A DNA stretch of 64,000 nucleotides from the NCBI GenBank assembly GCA_019925795.1, contig CM034314.1, positions 16,488,657-16,552,656 on the forward strand, written 5' to 3'. The stretch comes from Dendrobium chrysotoxum (lineage: Eukaryota; Streptophyta; Magnoliopsida; Asparagales; Orchidaceae). The position numbers were made by a program, and so were the translations under genes. The notes under the pieces are model-generated. The model had not been told where the DNA came from. It made no database searches and worked only from the letters and a program-made list of their open reading frames with translations. Of this stretch, positions 10,701 through 25,000 are shown in pieces; positions within the stretch are counted from its first letter, which is position 1, and each line of letters starts with the position of its first letter.

Positions 10701-13700
10701 AAATTCAAACTTGATTCCTAATTTCCCTCTAATTACAAATCTGAAATTCATTTCAGATTTTAAACATTTCCCTCTCAAACCCTAACCCTAACTCCTCCAA
10801 ACCCTAACCTAAACTTCCCAAGGTGCCTCCCTTTGGCCGCCCCCTTTCACCTACCTCTTCCCACTTGGATTTTGGAGAAAAAATCCCTTTTCTCTCAAAG
10901 AAGGATGGTAAGGACAGCAAAGATCGCATCCATCAACATGTCAACGTTCGAAGGAAACTTCTTTCTCTTCAATTGAACCTTTAAAGGAGGCCACGACGGA
11001 TTTCTTCCACATCGTACTTCCGGACTTGGATAAAGGTGAGCCACTTCCCCCTTTTCAATTGCTTGCCTAATCCCCTAATCTTGTAGGTGATAAAAAATCA
11101 TGAGGAACTGTGCTCCACCGTTGCCTAAGCTTAGTAAACGTAAGATTGAGTATGCTTTCTATGTTACTAATCTCATTGTTAGATTAGGGATTTTTTTGAA
11201 AGCTATTAACTTTGCATGTTGTTGAGCTTCAAACCTGTTTTGATAATCTGTGACGAACCGTTTGGGGGCCGGTTCAACCGAACCGGCCACCCCTTTTATT
11301 AGATACCGCGACCCAGGAGGGGTCGCTATTTCGCGAAACCGAAGGGGGGCGGAAGGCTGGGCGGAACTGAAGACTCGCGTGGGAGGTTTTGGAAAAATTC
11401 TTTTGCCATTTTCAGCGATTCAACGCGTTGGGAGATAAGATTTGAAGACTCCTTTTCAATTCTACCGTTAAAGGAGTGCTAATTTTGGAGAAATTGCAAC
11501 GGAAGAGAAAAAGAAAGAGGGAAGAAGGTTTGTTGGAATTTCTTTCTAATTTTTCTTATAAATTTCGTCGATTCCTTAAATTAAAGCAAATGATACTTTC
11601 ATATTAGGAAAGGAAGGGATTGAAAGCAAAGAGAAAGAATTTTGAGAGAGGAAGAAGAAATTTAGGGTTTTGAGAAATTCCCAAAATTTGTAAGTAAATT
11701 TTGAGTATGAGTAAATTTCTATCTTGAAATTTTATGAGTTAACTTTTATTGTTTGATTTTAGAGATTTGGAAAAGAGAAGATCGAAAGCTTCAGGAGTTT
11801 GATTTCACAAACAAAATTCTTGGAAGAGAAATTAAGTGGGTATTTATAAAATTTTCTTTATGTCATTTTCTTTCCAGAAGTATGAATATAAAAGTTATGT
11901 TTTACATTTTTGGAAACTATTGTTTGAAATAAACAAATGATTTTACAGTAAACAAATGGTTTTACAAGCACGAGTATGTCAAAGAAGATGTATATGCATT
12001 AAGAACGTATATAGATATATATGAATAAATAGAAAGAAAATATGAATGAATAATACATGAAGGATTTGAAATATAAAAGAAAATGGAAAAGGATATGCAT
12101 GAAAATTTCAGGAGTCACCCCCGTATGGTACTGGCTGGGGAAGCAATGTACCCGTGCACGATAAAAATAAAAGGGAAAAGGTTATGACATAAGGAAAAGG
12201 AAATGGAAATGGATGTACCTCTGGCATATTTTGACGGTGCTCCTGTATAAAAGAAATGGGAAAAGGAATAATAGTTAAAGATAAAAGCTATAAGAAATGA
12301 TAATAAAGTCTATATGAAGAAAGAAACGGAATAAAGAAAGGACTTATATATTCATGCCAAATGAGATGAAGAAGAATGTTAATATGAAATGTCTTTTATG
12401 CATGAAAATTTGTTTAACTGATACCCACTGAGTTTACTTAGTGAACTCAAACAATGAATTTAAATGTTTCAGATAAGTCTTCAGAATTAAAAAATGGGAG
12501 AAAGAGAAGAGTTCGTCTATAGAAGACGACGTGCATCTGAAAACAGGTAAAGTGTGATCTCAAACAGATGTGATAGTATTTAAAGAATTTTAGTTAGTGG
12601 CTCTTCCGCTGATTAAGGAGATTTACTGTTTTTATATTCTTATACTTATGAATTGTTTAGATCCTACCGTCTGACCTTAGTTCCCGTCTCGTTAATTCGA
12701 GTATCCGTAGCATGTAATTTAGCCTAAACGATTGTGCCCGCTCTTATGTTTTCTCTTTTCGTTTAAATCGCTAATAGTCTAATCATAATTGTTCTATCAA
12801 AATCGTGCAAATTCTTACGCATTCGCTTACAAACATCTTAGTCCTGCATCAATCAATCAAATTGGGTAAGGCTTTGTTGAATATGTTTGTGGACCAAAGT
12901 CCAAACCATTAAAGTGAGCTTCAAGTTCGTCCAAAATTTCTACTAAAATAATTGCAATACTATTCCTCAAATAGGAAAAATAGAAAGCACCATTCAAATC
13001 CTACTATTTTAATCATATCAAATAATTTTAAAATTAAATCTAATAAAACCTAACTATTAACAGGACACAATGGAGAAAAAGGATTCATGTAGCCGACCCC
13101 ACGTAGTGGGATAAAGGCTTGATGTTGTTGTTGTTGTTGTAAAACCTAACTAAACTATTATAATCATATCAAATAATTTTAAAATTAATTATTACATTAT
13201 TTTAGAAATTAAAATATATAAATATTAAAAACTATTTATAATTATATTAAAAAATCTCTAACATTCAAATTGTGCTCACCATGCGCCATTGCGTCATGGT
13301 GCACACATGGTGCAAATGGCACGCGCCAACTTGAACATGTGCACCAAGTCCTGCAGCTGGGGCTGTAGGTGCGCTGCGCCGCGCCATACGCCATGCGCAA
13401 TGACGTGCGCCATTTTGCACCATTGACATGTATGACTCGAACTTGAAATCAATTAAGGGTTGATAGGATTAAAGCAATCATCCACTTTGTTCAAACAAAT
13501 TCATATTTAAAACAGATTGGCTAAACATGCAAAAAAATACATATGTCCCTCTCCCATCCTCGAGTTCTAAAATTGTATAAGAGTATTCATGTTTGTAGCA
13601 AGAAAATGTATTTTGTTGATGAAATACATAATCACATCTTCTTTTTCTTTTCTTTTTTTTTTTTTTTCATTTTCCAATTGTCTCCAATCCAGAAATTAAT

Positions 13701-15982
13701 TTTGGATTAAAATTGAGCATAAAACCTCCTCATGGACTATGCCAACTTTGAATTGCTGAATCATTGCATATAAAGCACTACTTGCCATCAGAACACCAAG
13801 AACTAAAACATAATGATCATGAATAAACTTGCATTTTTTTGGAGCATATTATCCCACTTATTTCAGTAACAACCACTATTCTACAGCTTGAACTAAATGA
13901 ATTTCTAATCAAGGTTTTCACAGCACAAAATTTTTGTCATCCACAATTCTTAATTCTTTTGCTGCCCAATTTTATGTGCCAATTACTAAAAAAATAGGTG
14001 TATCTAGTGTATAAAGCTCCCATTGAAGAAGGGCCCTAAGAGGGGTTGATGTATGTAATCTTACTCTTGCATTTTGCTAAGAAACTTTCCATGCATTGTA
14101 AAGAACAATATCTACATTTATATTCTACGAGTCCCAATCCTAAAACAAAACCCTCCAATATACTTTGCTGCTAGATTCCAAGTGCTGTATGGATGGTTGT
14201 CCCTTTGATTTTGGGTTCTGCCTATGCCATTGGCGTTAATATTTGTATGTCCATGCATACATGTAGCTAATCAGGTGAATAGGATAATTGTCAAGAGGAT
14301 GTAGTGCAAAATGGGCTAGAAATTTTCTGAAGGATTTGGGGCTGCCAAGAAGTCCATGAAGCTAGAAAGAATAGGTCAAAGGCCAAGGGCGAGGTTGCAA
14401 AGAGCGATGAATTTGAAATTCGCCCAAAGCAGGAAAATCCCAAACTCATCATAAATGATGCATTGAAATATTCAAAACTCCTAAAAGAAAGAAATTGGAT
14501 TTATTTCTCTCAACCAAACACAATTTTTAAATCCTTGAATTTCAAATGCAATACACTCAACCAAATAATTCTTTAAACAAGACCAATTGTTGAAGAAGAG
14601 AAACACGACGACTCAAATGCAATACACTCAACCAAATAATTCTTTAAACAAGACCAATTGTTGAAGAAGAGAAACACGACGACTCGTTGAGAAACCAACT
14701 GCTCTACATGTAATACCCAATATGGCCGGGTCAAGTGAACCGGCCATTTAATAAAAACCCAGCAGCAGAGGCGGACGAAACTGAGAGCAGCACACGCGTA
14801 GCCGGGCTGGATTCATGCACGAGCGCCTCCTGGACGGATTGATTCGTGATTTTGAGCGAATATTCACATATGGGAATGAAAAGTAATGACTCCTCGTGAG
14901 TCATAACTTATGTTCGCTCTTTTTGGGAGGAGTAAAGCGTGTGTGAAGCCCTGTGTCGAGAGAAGACTATGCAGAGAGGAAGAAGTAGGTAAGTAGGTAA
15001 GTAGTCAGTTTTATGTATATTTTGGTGGATTTTTCTTTTGTGATGTAAGCTTAGGAAGGAATAAATGTTTCTTTTGAGTGCAGTGGAAGGAATTTTAAAG
15101 AGAAAGAGAGAAATTTGAGAGAGAAGAAAGAGAAGGAAATTAGAGGAATGTCACCAAGGTATTCTGATTGAATTATCTTTAATTTATAATTAAATTATTT
15201 TTTTTTTAATTTAGAAATTCATAGTCGACTTGTGTAAATTCTTGTGTTGAAAATCTCTTTAAAAAATTTGGAAAAAGTTGAATGCAATAAAGAGGAAGAG
15301 AAAGAAAACAAATTTAAAAATTCAAAATTTCTTCTACTTTGACGACGAAAGGAGTAAGTGATCTAGCTTATTTATATATGTGAATTTAGATAAGAAGTTT
15401 ATATATTTTCATTTCTCTAATCTAAGGAGAAAAATAATATTACGGTTAGGAAGAATTCAAGTGACATAAACTTGGTTGCAATGGTGAAGGAAGAGAACTT
15501 GAAAGAGAAAGAAGGATTGTGTGTCAGCAGATTTTCCTTGTAAGTAATTTCAATCACATATTTTGTTCAAAGTTTGAAGAATAGAATATATATAAAATTA
15601 TTTTGATGGCAGCAAAAATGTATAATTTTAGAAAGGAAGAAATCAAATTGGTGGGACTTCGATTTAGCAAGAAGAAGCAAATTTGAGGTAAGATTTCATT
15701 AAGGAAATAATTATGCAAAATTTAACTAAGTTAAAAATAATGATAGTTATGTAATTTTTTTTTGTTAAACTTTAGGCTACATTTCAGAAGATTATTCCCA
15801 AAGATCGACGATTTAATGGAATCAAAAGGGGTAATTTCTATTATTTTTATAGACATTACATAATTCTATTTCTATTTTATACAGTCTCGTGAATATTCAT
15901 TCAATTTCAAATGACTGAGAGATTATTATATTCATAATGATATATGATAAAAGATAATCATTTAAAAGGACAAGGTAATATA

Positions 15983-16034
<52 letters not shown>

Positions 16035-19000
16035 GAATTATGTGTATGTGGATTGAAAATATATAGAAAGATGAAAGAAAAAAAGAAAGAAATGTAAAAT
16101 GTACATATATGAAACAGATGTAAATAAATGAAATAGAAAAAGTATATGCATGCAAATTACAGGAGTTCACCCCCATATGGTACTGGCTGGGGAAGCAACA
16201 TACCCATGCACGTTAAATGAAAATGGTTATACCTTTATTGGTACATTTTGACGGTGCTCCTATATAAATTGAAAGGAAAAGGAACAAATGTCAACATAAA
16301 TGAATGAACGAAAAAGAAAAATGTATGAAATACATAAGTATGCTAAATTTGCATGCTAAATATTATAAGGATATGTAATATACAATTGTTATGTATATTT
16401 TAATATTATATAAGAAATGAGAAAAAGAATGTGCCATTGTATTTCATATAGGTTTAAATGTTATATATTTATTAATGATGATTACCCACTGAGTTTACCA
16501 TGTAAACTCAACCTATTGAACTAAACTTTCAGGTAAGTCTCCTGAAAAATAGAAATGACTAAAAGGGGAGAGGAATGTGTCTACAGAAGACGGCGCTCAA
16601 ATGAAAACAGATAAGATGTGATTTATGTAAATGTTAAGTATGTGAAAATTGTATTAGTGACTTCAGTATTTTAATTGGAATGTAGTTGATAAACCATTTT
16701 GAACTAAAAGAAATATTATCACCGTCCGACTATTCGTTCCCGCCTCGTTAATTTGAGTATCCGGGCCAGGTTGCGACACTACATAATTGAAAAGATGATG
16801 TATATGATTTCTAATGCTAAATGGTACAACTGGGAGAGGGAAATATCTTTGCTTCCTTATCTCTATCTTCATTTGTATGAGTGGATCGCACCCTATAAGA
16901 TGGGATTATGATTAGAGGATCAAATACTTGTTGAGTGGTGGAGAGAAGGATTGCCAAGACATTCGAGAGGATTTAGGGCTACCAAGATGAATTTATGAAG
17001 CCAAGAAGAATTAGTGGAGGGCCAAGAGGAGTTAAAGTTCTTAGGAAAACTTATCCATCAAAATCCATGAAGTCCTGTAGCCTTCCCAAATGGGTTGTTG
17101 TTGAGAAGCTCAGGTGCATCTTGGCATCAACTGTCAAAATAGGCGCCACTTTATTGTAACTAAATCAAGACTGAACCCCTAATTTCTTGAAATAGATTTT
17201 TTCATCTTTTGTAAATGATGCCCTCCTCTCTTATGAAAGGGAATCTCACAAGAATACTATGGGGTTCTAAAGAGACTGATGACAAATAGTTCCTTTTGCA
17301 ATTACATAAAAGAGAGACTAAAGAGAGGCAGCTCATAAAAGAGAGATATTTCTCCTACCTCATTTTATAATTACCTAGTTCATTATATCTTAAATGAAAT
17401 AATAGTTTCTTGCTCCAAATAAGAATCTAGATCAACCCTTCTTTCCCAAAACCATGACTTTCCTACTTAATATGTTGGTCGAATCTCTTTCTAGGGTTCT
17501 AGGTTGTTTGGATCAATAGTTAGAATAATTGATACATATAAATGCGTATTATGTATGTATTTCTTTTACCATATACTGACATATTTCAATACTACTTTTC
17601 ATGGCTTGCTATATCCCCATTTTGAATCATGCTTCATGTTTCATAGAAAAGCCAAGAGAAAGATGGGATTTAGAGAGAGAGGATTGGAGAAAGGAGGATT
17701 AGAAAGTGCATGGGATTAATTGGGGTTCTATGAGAGTTCCTGAATGGTTTGCTAGAGTTCATTTAAGCCAAATAATATGTAGTTGCAAGCAGAAACTATA
17801 AACAAGGCAACACATAAATTCCATGAACCCAAGTCATGAATAGCTCATTAGCTCATTTTCAGCACAACCGCATTCGGTTGCACAACTTCACTCATTGTCC
17901 TGATGTGTTGGGCTTCCTAGCCAATTAAAGAACCAAGCACTGGTCACTTAAATACCTGGTGTCGTTTTCATATCCTTTAGTATTCTCCAATGAATGATTC
18001 TATATATCAAAGATATATTATTTTATTTGAAATCAAACCAAAGAGTATTTAAACTGACAAAAATGTAGATATGTAAACTAGGATGGGTTCTACTAGAATA
18101 GCCAAACTTGAAAGCCACAAGAAGGATTGACAAACATGCATATATTATGATAAATATTTGGGAAAGATATAAGCTAGCAGGTGATTTCATCTAGAAAAGC
18201 AATATGCAAGGGATGCCTCATTCTCTTTCCCCTAAACTGCCAACCTAGATAAGAGTATCATTACTTACACATCAACCATGTTTCCTAGTTGGAAACCATC
18301 GTTTGATCAATTACATAAAATATAAGATTATTGTGCTCCTTTGAGTGATCGCAAACCTATTAAAAAATGAGAAACAAATTATTTTTTATCCCTTATTACA
18401 TGGGATGTTGTATCCTGCTCCTACTCTCTTACCCCTAAATTGCTAGCCTTTATAGAGCATAGATCATTTCTAACATATCAATCGTGTTTATCAGTTGGGG
18501 TTTTGTTTATTAATTACATAAAATATGAGATTATGGTGCTCCTCTAAGTGATTCCAAGCTTATCTGTAAAAGAGAAATAGATTCTTTTTTCTCTCTTGTA
18601 ATACAGGATGGCTTAGGGTCCAAGATTTACTAATTAAAATCTAATATGAGATTTGCAAGGAAATACAAAAATATCACAATTTGTAATTTCACAACTGTTA
18701 ATTTGAACAAATATTAGTTATTTTTTATACAAAAATATAAAACACATTTATTCATCTAAAAAATAATGTAAAAGTAATCAAAATCTAAAATTTCACAAGA
18801 AAATTGAAAACAAATATAAAATTCTACAACAATTAATATTCACATCATTAAAAGGAAAGTTGACATATCAAATTTGATAAAATCTCAGTTACAAAAACCA
18901 ATCACTAAATAGTTTAGAAGAAGAACAACGGTATAAATTACAAATTGAAAAACCAAGGCATTCATAGTATTGAATAGTTCAATAAATTTTTTTTGTATAT

Positions 19001-22000
19001 AATGCTCATTGTCAATTCTTCCTAAGCATCATAAGTTCTGACGATAACTTCCACGGGATGAAACCCAAAAAGACCCAAAATAATTAACTTGTCAACATAC
19101 CTTAAAATATAGCATAATCTTACAAGTTTCAATTCAACATATTTAAAATCCAATACGAATCAACAATTTCCCCATTCTAGTTTCTAAAAAATAGTGAGTT
19201 CCAACTTTTAAAAAACCCAATTTTAGCAATTTCAAAAAATTCCAAACCCGATTGTGGCAATTCTCAATATTCTACCAACAATGCAATGCCTGACAGAGAA
19301 CCAAAAAAAGAAAATTTCAAACTTTGAATAAAGCTACAGTACAAAATATATGAACCATCAAACAAAAAATAGAAATGGCTACGGGGAATTGTCGCAATGG
19401 GAAAGCTGCATGATGGAAGGAATCAATGACAATCCAGTAACAGTGAACTTCCAAATCAGTGGATGAACAAAATAGAGAATTGGTTATCTGCTGAATCAAG
19501 GAATTCGAATAATTGAAAAGGGAAATCAAGGGTTGAATTGAAATGACTTGCAACAGTAAATCAAACCTAATGAAACACTAGAGAAAACATCACATTGTTA
19601 TATAAACCAACATCATAGGCATGTTTTACACTACAATAAACTAGGAAACATAAACCAAAGAAATAAAAGAACTGAAATAACATCAATTCACATGATTTGC
19701 ACTTTGAAGGAATAAACTTTTATATTTGCATCATCTTATATGCTAGAAACATAAAGCGGTGTTTTCCATATCAAAATAATCTACCAATATGTATGCCAAG
19801 CATGGTCATCTTTGTGGTAAAAAGATGATATTTTAGTAATTATGAAGCACTGATTAGGTTATGATGGTATGGCAAGCTAGTGTCCATCACATATCTTACC
19901 AACCTGCATTACTAAAACTCATAAGCAAAATTATTTGCTTACATGATCCATTAGAAGTCCTAGAAAATGTGATTGCAAACTCCTAGTTACATTTTGTCAC
20001 ACAATTCACATGCACTTCAAAAATATGTGATTCTAGAACAATAACCAACTTCATTTTTCAGCTACAACTCAAAAGATACATAGGTAGGAAGTCCAAAAAC
20101 TACTTGAGTTGCACTCTACACATAATTCTGAGATTGCCAATCAAAAGACTTTCATTACTATAGCCAAGTATATATGACATTAAGGTATAGCAATAGAAGT
20201 TACTCTACCACATCTCTTTTGTTAAACAAATTTGATGGTATTAATGCCTAGTCAGCAGCAATGACTTCTAAAGATCTTTGGTTTGTTTGTATGACTTTAA
20301 GTGAAAATAAGCTTAGCAGGAAGCTAGTTAAGATAATAAGCAAAGGCTAGTTATTTAATCAGGAGTTCAACTGAATCAATTTAACATGGCATTGGCAATT
20401 AAAAAAAAAGACAACATCACCTAAGTTCTGAAGAATTTGCCCTTGGGCAAGGCTTGATCTTGTCCTAGTTTATATACTGCTAACGAAGGAAAGTTTCAGT
20501 GGATTGAAAATATGCAATTTTTTTGAAAGGGAGGTGATAATGCCTTCAGCTAGAGTCGTTAACTGGATAAATTTTGAAACTAGCTCCTACATCAAACTAG
20601 CATTTCGATATATCACAATGAAGGAAGATGGATAGCTCTATCATCCCCATACTCCATGCAGGGACAATTATTTTCAATAATATCCTCAAATAGCTTTGCA
20701 TGAATTGCAATTACATGTTTCCTGAAAATCCTTAAAAAAAATGGTTCCTATCTGCTGTCACCATTGAACACCTAACTCATGTTTCAGTGATTTACTGTAA
20801 TGATTGATCCATCAATAAGGCCAAAGATCAGTAAAAAAATACAAGGATAAGATAATACTAGCATACATATATTACATGCAAACTATTCAATTTAACTTCA
20901 AGAACATCTGTATAGCTTCTAAACCCTGAGATATGAACAGTGACAAAGTTAATGATTATGCTGAAGCCCAGGAAAGGAATAGTACAATGAACATGAAGAT
21001 ATTGAGAGTAATCTCAATATCATCTCATTAGTTAAAATGTAAGAATCTAATAGGTGCTCAAGAACCTAGGAGAAACATAAATGGCATTAAATTAGCAAAA
21101 GCTAAAAAAACATGACCACACTGTTAAATCTAACATCACCTTCTCCACAAAAGGAAGATCCAAGTAGTCTGGTCCACCAATACTTAAATTGAGCACATCC
21201 ATGTTGGTCGCAATAGCGTAATTAAATGCATCCAGAAACCATGATGTGTAAGATACCTACAATGGCACTGAATAAAAAATTCTTGTAATCTTGGCAGCAT
21301 ATATAATCCTTAAAAACAAATAAATTAAATTTAATGCATGATGATTAATTTAACATTATTTGAGGAGATATTGAGAAATTTTTGTACACTTGAAAGAAAG
21401 ATACAAACTTAAAAGACATAAAAGGTGCCATTTGAAAAATAAAAGCATGCGATAGTACTGGATAAAACAATTCAACTGAACTTAGATCTACCAGAAAAAC
21501 ATGGGATGGATGAATGTATTACTAATAGTAATTCAGAAAGCAACAATAACATCATATAAGAATGTCATATTAAATTATGTGCATGTTAATTAAAGCATTT
21601 AGCACAAGCAAATGCAGGACAATCTGATGCAAGATGACTCAAAATTAGAATTTCCTAATGTAATTAATATGATGCATGATGTGCTTTCATCCAAAGGAAA
21701 ATTGAAGATTCACAGACCACAAATTATCGATTAATCCAACAATTCACTTTCTTTAAATGGAAGCATATGATAGTATAATTTAAAACCAATTGTGGGCTCT
21801 GAAAATTCGGCCCCGGCCTCCGCCTGACTTTTTGCTTTTTTAAGGGGGGGAGTTTTAACGAACTAAGTTCCGGGGTAAATTTTGGAAGACAGATGAGATA
21901 GTAGATAAGACACTACCCAGAGATTTCGCCCTCATTTTGCGAGGACTTTATGATCTGATTTCTGGTTTCCTATAGGCGCAAGCCCCTATAGTTAATTTAC

Positions 22001-25000
22001 CCCTCCCGATAACGAGAGAGAACTTTCGATTAAGGCTAGTCGTCAATCAGATACGTAGAGATACGTGAGTCTGGCTTATAGTAGCAGCAATGGGTTTAGG
22101 GTATTGGAAAATTGAGGGATTTGATATTTAAAATAGAAATTTTCACCATCTTGCACTTAAAGCGGATGGTGGGGGAATGGATGATGGACCCGATCAAAAT
22201 CCCATGGTTCCGTCATCCCGGGCCATCGTGGTCCCTGGTCTACTTAGTCAGAGGAGGTAGTCGACCCAACCTGACAGAAGGATCCGTGTCGGCAGCCATG
22301 GGTTGCTTCGTCCAAGGGTACCTTGTAGACATGGGGTGAATGTTTGTCTAAGGGGACAAATTTGAATCCACCTTAGCTAACAGAGGGCTTTGTGCCCTAT
22401 CGATCATATCCTATTGATTCATATCTCAAGGATTTGATGCCATTGGAAAGCATACGGGCTCTGGCCATAACCATAATATAATGGTGCCATTTGGCGGCGA
22501 CCACCTGGTTCAGAGGGCCCCGAGTCATAACCGTTTATCCTGCAGTGCCATTTGGCGGTGAAACTGCCGGTTAGAGGACTCGTACCACGTCCTTGCTGGC
22601 AGGAGATTGTTTGAGAATGGATCCTAGTGATATTTTTGACTAGGCATTAGCTCTATGTGAGCTGAAGTAAATTTCAAGTTTGTCCACCTCGGCAAACCGT
22701 TGCGGAGGGTGGATGCATTTTGCTTTAAGTGGTTGATGGATTATTTTTTGATTTCAAATATTTTTGGAATTTTGGATTTTGATGGAATTTGGGAGGCATT
22801 TGAAAATATTTGTGAATGGATTTTGTGGGTATTTGAGTGGAGTTTTAGAAATATTGGAATTAACCCCTCCGGTTGAGATATACGATCAACACGGCCATCA
22901 TCGGGGTAACTTTGAAGTCATTTAAAAAAATATTTGAATGTTGTGAAATATTTGAAATTAACCCCTTCGGTTGAGATCTGCATTCAACGCGGCCATCATT
23001 GGGGTGACTTTGGAGTCATTTGTAATTATGAGTTGAACATTGTCGACTCTATCGGGCTGTTGATAGAGGATCGAGTTTCATAGGCTTTGAGCCTTTGTTA
23101 GTGAATTCTCTTGATTATAGGCCTTGAAGGCCTAATATGGACTATAAAATAAATATCCCAGTCGATCTCGCGACCGTATATTTATTTAATGGTTCGAGCT
23201 GTGTCGACTCCTATCTACCCGTATAGGAGGATCGGGCTCGAACTGGAATTCACTTATTGACCCGCGCAGCATCCTTAGACGTCACGTGTGTACCAATAAG
23301 ACGCTCGCCGGGGCCCATGCGGGTTATGATCTTATCTACCCCTTTTGTGTTCCTATGTGTATACAAATTAAGGTGCACATGTACGGGGATATTTTTAGAA
23401 TATTTGTGAACGCCTTCTGTCCGCTTGCATGAATGTTGCGGATCCGGTGGCGTGTTGCAGCAGCTTGGGGATTGAACTGTTTGCTGCCTTGTACAGGTAG
23501 ACTGTCTTGCACTACTTGCATGATTTACGCAGGTAGATTGTAGTACACTAACAAATCTCCTGCTTTTATAGGAGCTCGTAGGAACTTGCATTCGTTGCAT
23601 TCTTTATGCATTTCACTATGGTTTTGGTCCCCATAATATATCCATTACTGTTGTAGGTAGATGTATTCATTTACAAGCTGGAATTAACTTCAGGATACTG
23701 TATTTACTGAAGTTTTTTTGCATCTACCCATGAACGGCATGTTGTACATACATCTGTATTTGTAAAGAGATTGTATGCACTGCAGATCTTATAGTGCTAA
23801 CCGTGGGCATCTACATTGGCTGTAGTCATCTGCCAATTTATTCATAAATATCTCGTGTGTATAACGGGTCTCATACAATAGTTCATAGAAATTTGTATAC
23901 TCATATTCCTTCATTATATTTGTTGTAGTCTGCAGTATTTTCACTGTTATCCATGGGTGATCTTTTAATGAAATGTAGCATTTACACTGCAAATCTCTCC
24001 TTCTACTCATAGTTATTGACATTTATTGTAGAGGTGTTGTAATATTCATCACCTCCTGTTATAACGGCCTGTAAATACTTTGTATGTGGTGTTTATCATC
24101 CGCCTTTGCTTACAGTGGATCAGCACACCTTCCTGATGATTACTTAATATTTGTTGCAAGGATGACCTAATATCCCTCGCACATTGTTCGTCACTATCTA
24201 CAAGCGGACGATAATCCTTCTACAACCACTTGTGGGAAAACTGTAGCGTCTTGCAACATCTACGACCCTTCAAAACTATTCTCAAATGGATGCGGTGGGG
24301 ACTGCTACATCTTTTCGCGGGACTTCTACGAAGAATATCATTGACCATGGGATTGAATGTACCCATTTGTGCTTTGAATCTGGTTGCGAAGCACTATTAT
24401 ATTCGATGTACTTTGGCTTTGTGTCGTAGAAGACTAGTGCATTTGCAATACCCATTGAAATCGATTGAAGGGAAATTATCGCATTCATCTTACGCTGCAT
24501 TGTGTGTATTCGTTTATGATTTTGCCCTTTATAAATGAGTCGGTACACTCGTCTGTACACTGATGTTTGGCCTCTAGAAGAATTGCATTCATTGTTGATT
24601 TCTTCTCGTATGTTGGCCTCCCACTTGCCACATTCACTTGTGTGCTAATTTCCTTGTGATTATAAGAGACCGATATCTTTGCTTGCATACCAAATCTCTC
24701 CACTTTGAAAAGTGATTTGCAATGAGTCTTTAGCATATACTTGCATGTGGAATGTCCCAATCATTTCATATTCCTTGTAGATTTTTCAAGTCTTATATTG
24801 TTCGAGTTTGATACAAGTCCCCCTCATTATATTCAAGTCAAGCTCAAAGTCATTTGAGTTCAAGAAATAGTTCCATGATGTTCATTGTCACTTGTTTGAA
24901 TTCAAATTCATTCAAGTCCCTTTCATTCATTCATTCATTTGAGCTCGGCTGTGATCCTTTACATCATATGGCTCAAGTTCACAAGTCTACTATTGCTCAC

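Larger units (their letters stand above)
9558..13434. mobile_element. hAT-like non-autonomous element (split by later insertions), in site-1 protease intron 4
   Basis: The left end CATACTTGTCAACGGCG faces a right end whose complement reads CATACATGTCAATGGTG. Both ends continue into GC-rich subterminal DNA full of GGCGCA and GCGCC motifs. The flanking 8-bp direct repeat ACTCGAAC (9550-9557 and 13435-13442) fits the 8-bp duplication of hAT elements. Once the LTR at 9713-12851 and the RTE fragment at 13057-13139 are removed, about 650 bp of element sequence remains: AT-rich in the centre, with no coding capacity seen. The superfamily call rests on TSD length and ends. Confidence 0.75.
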
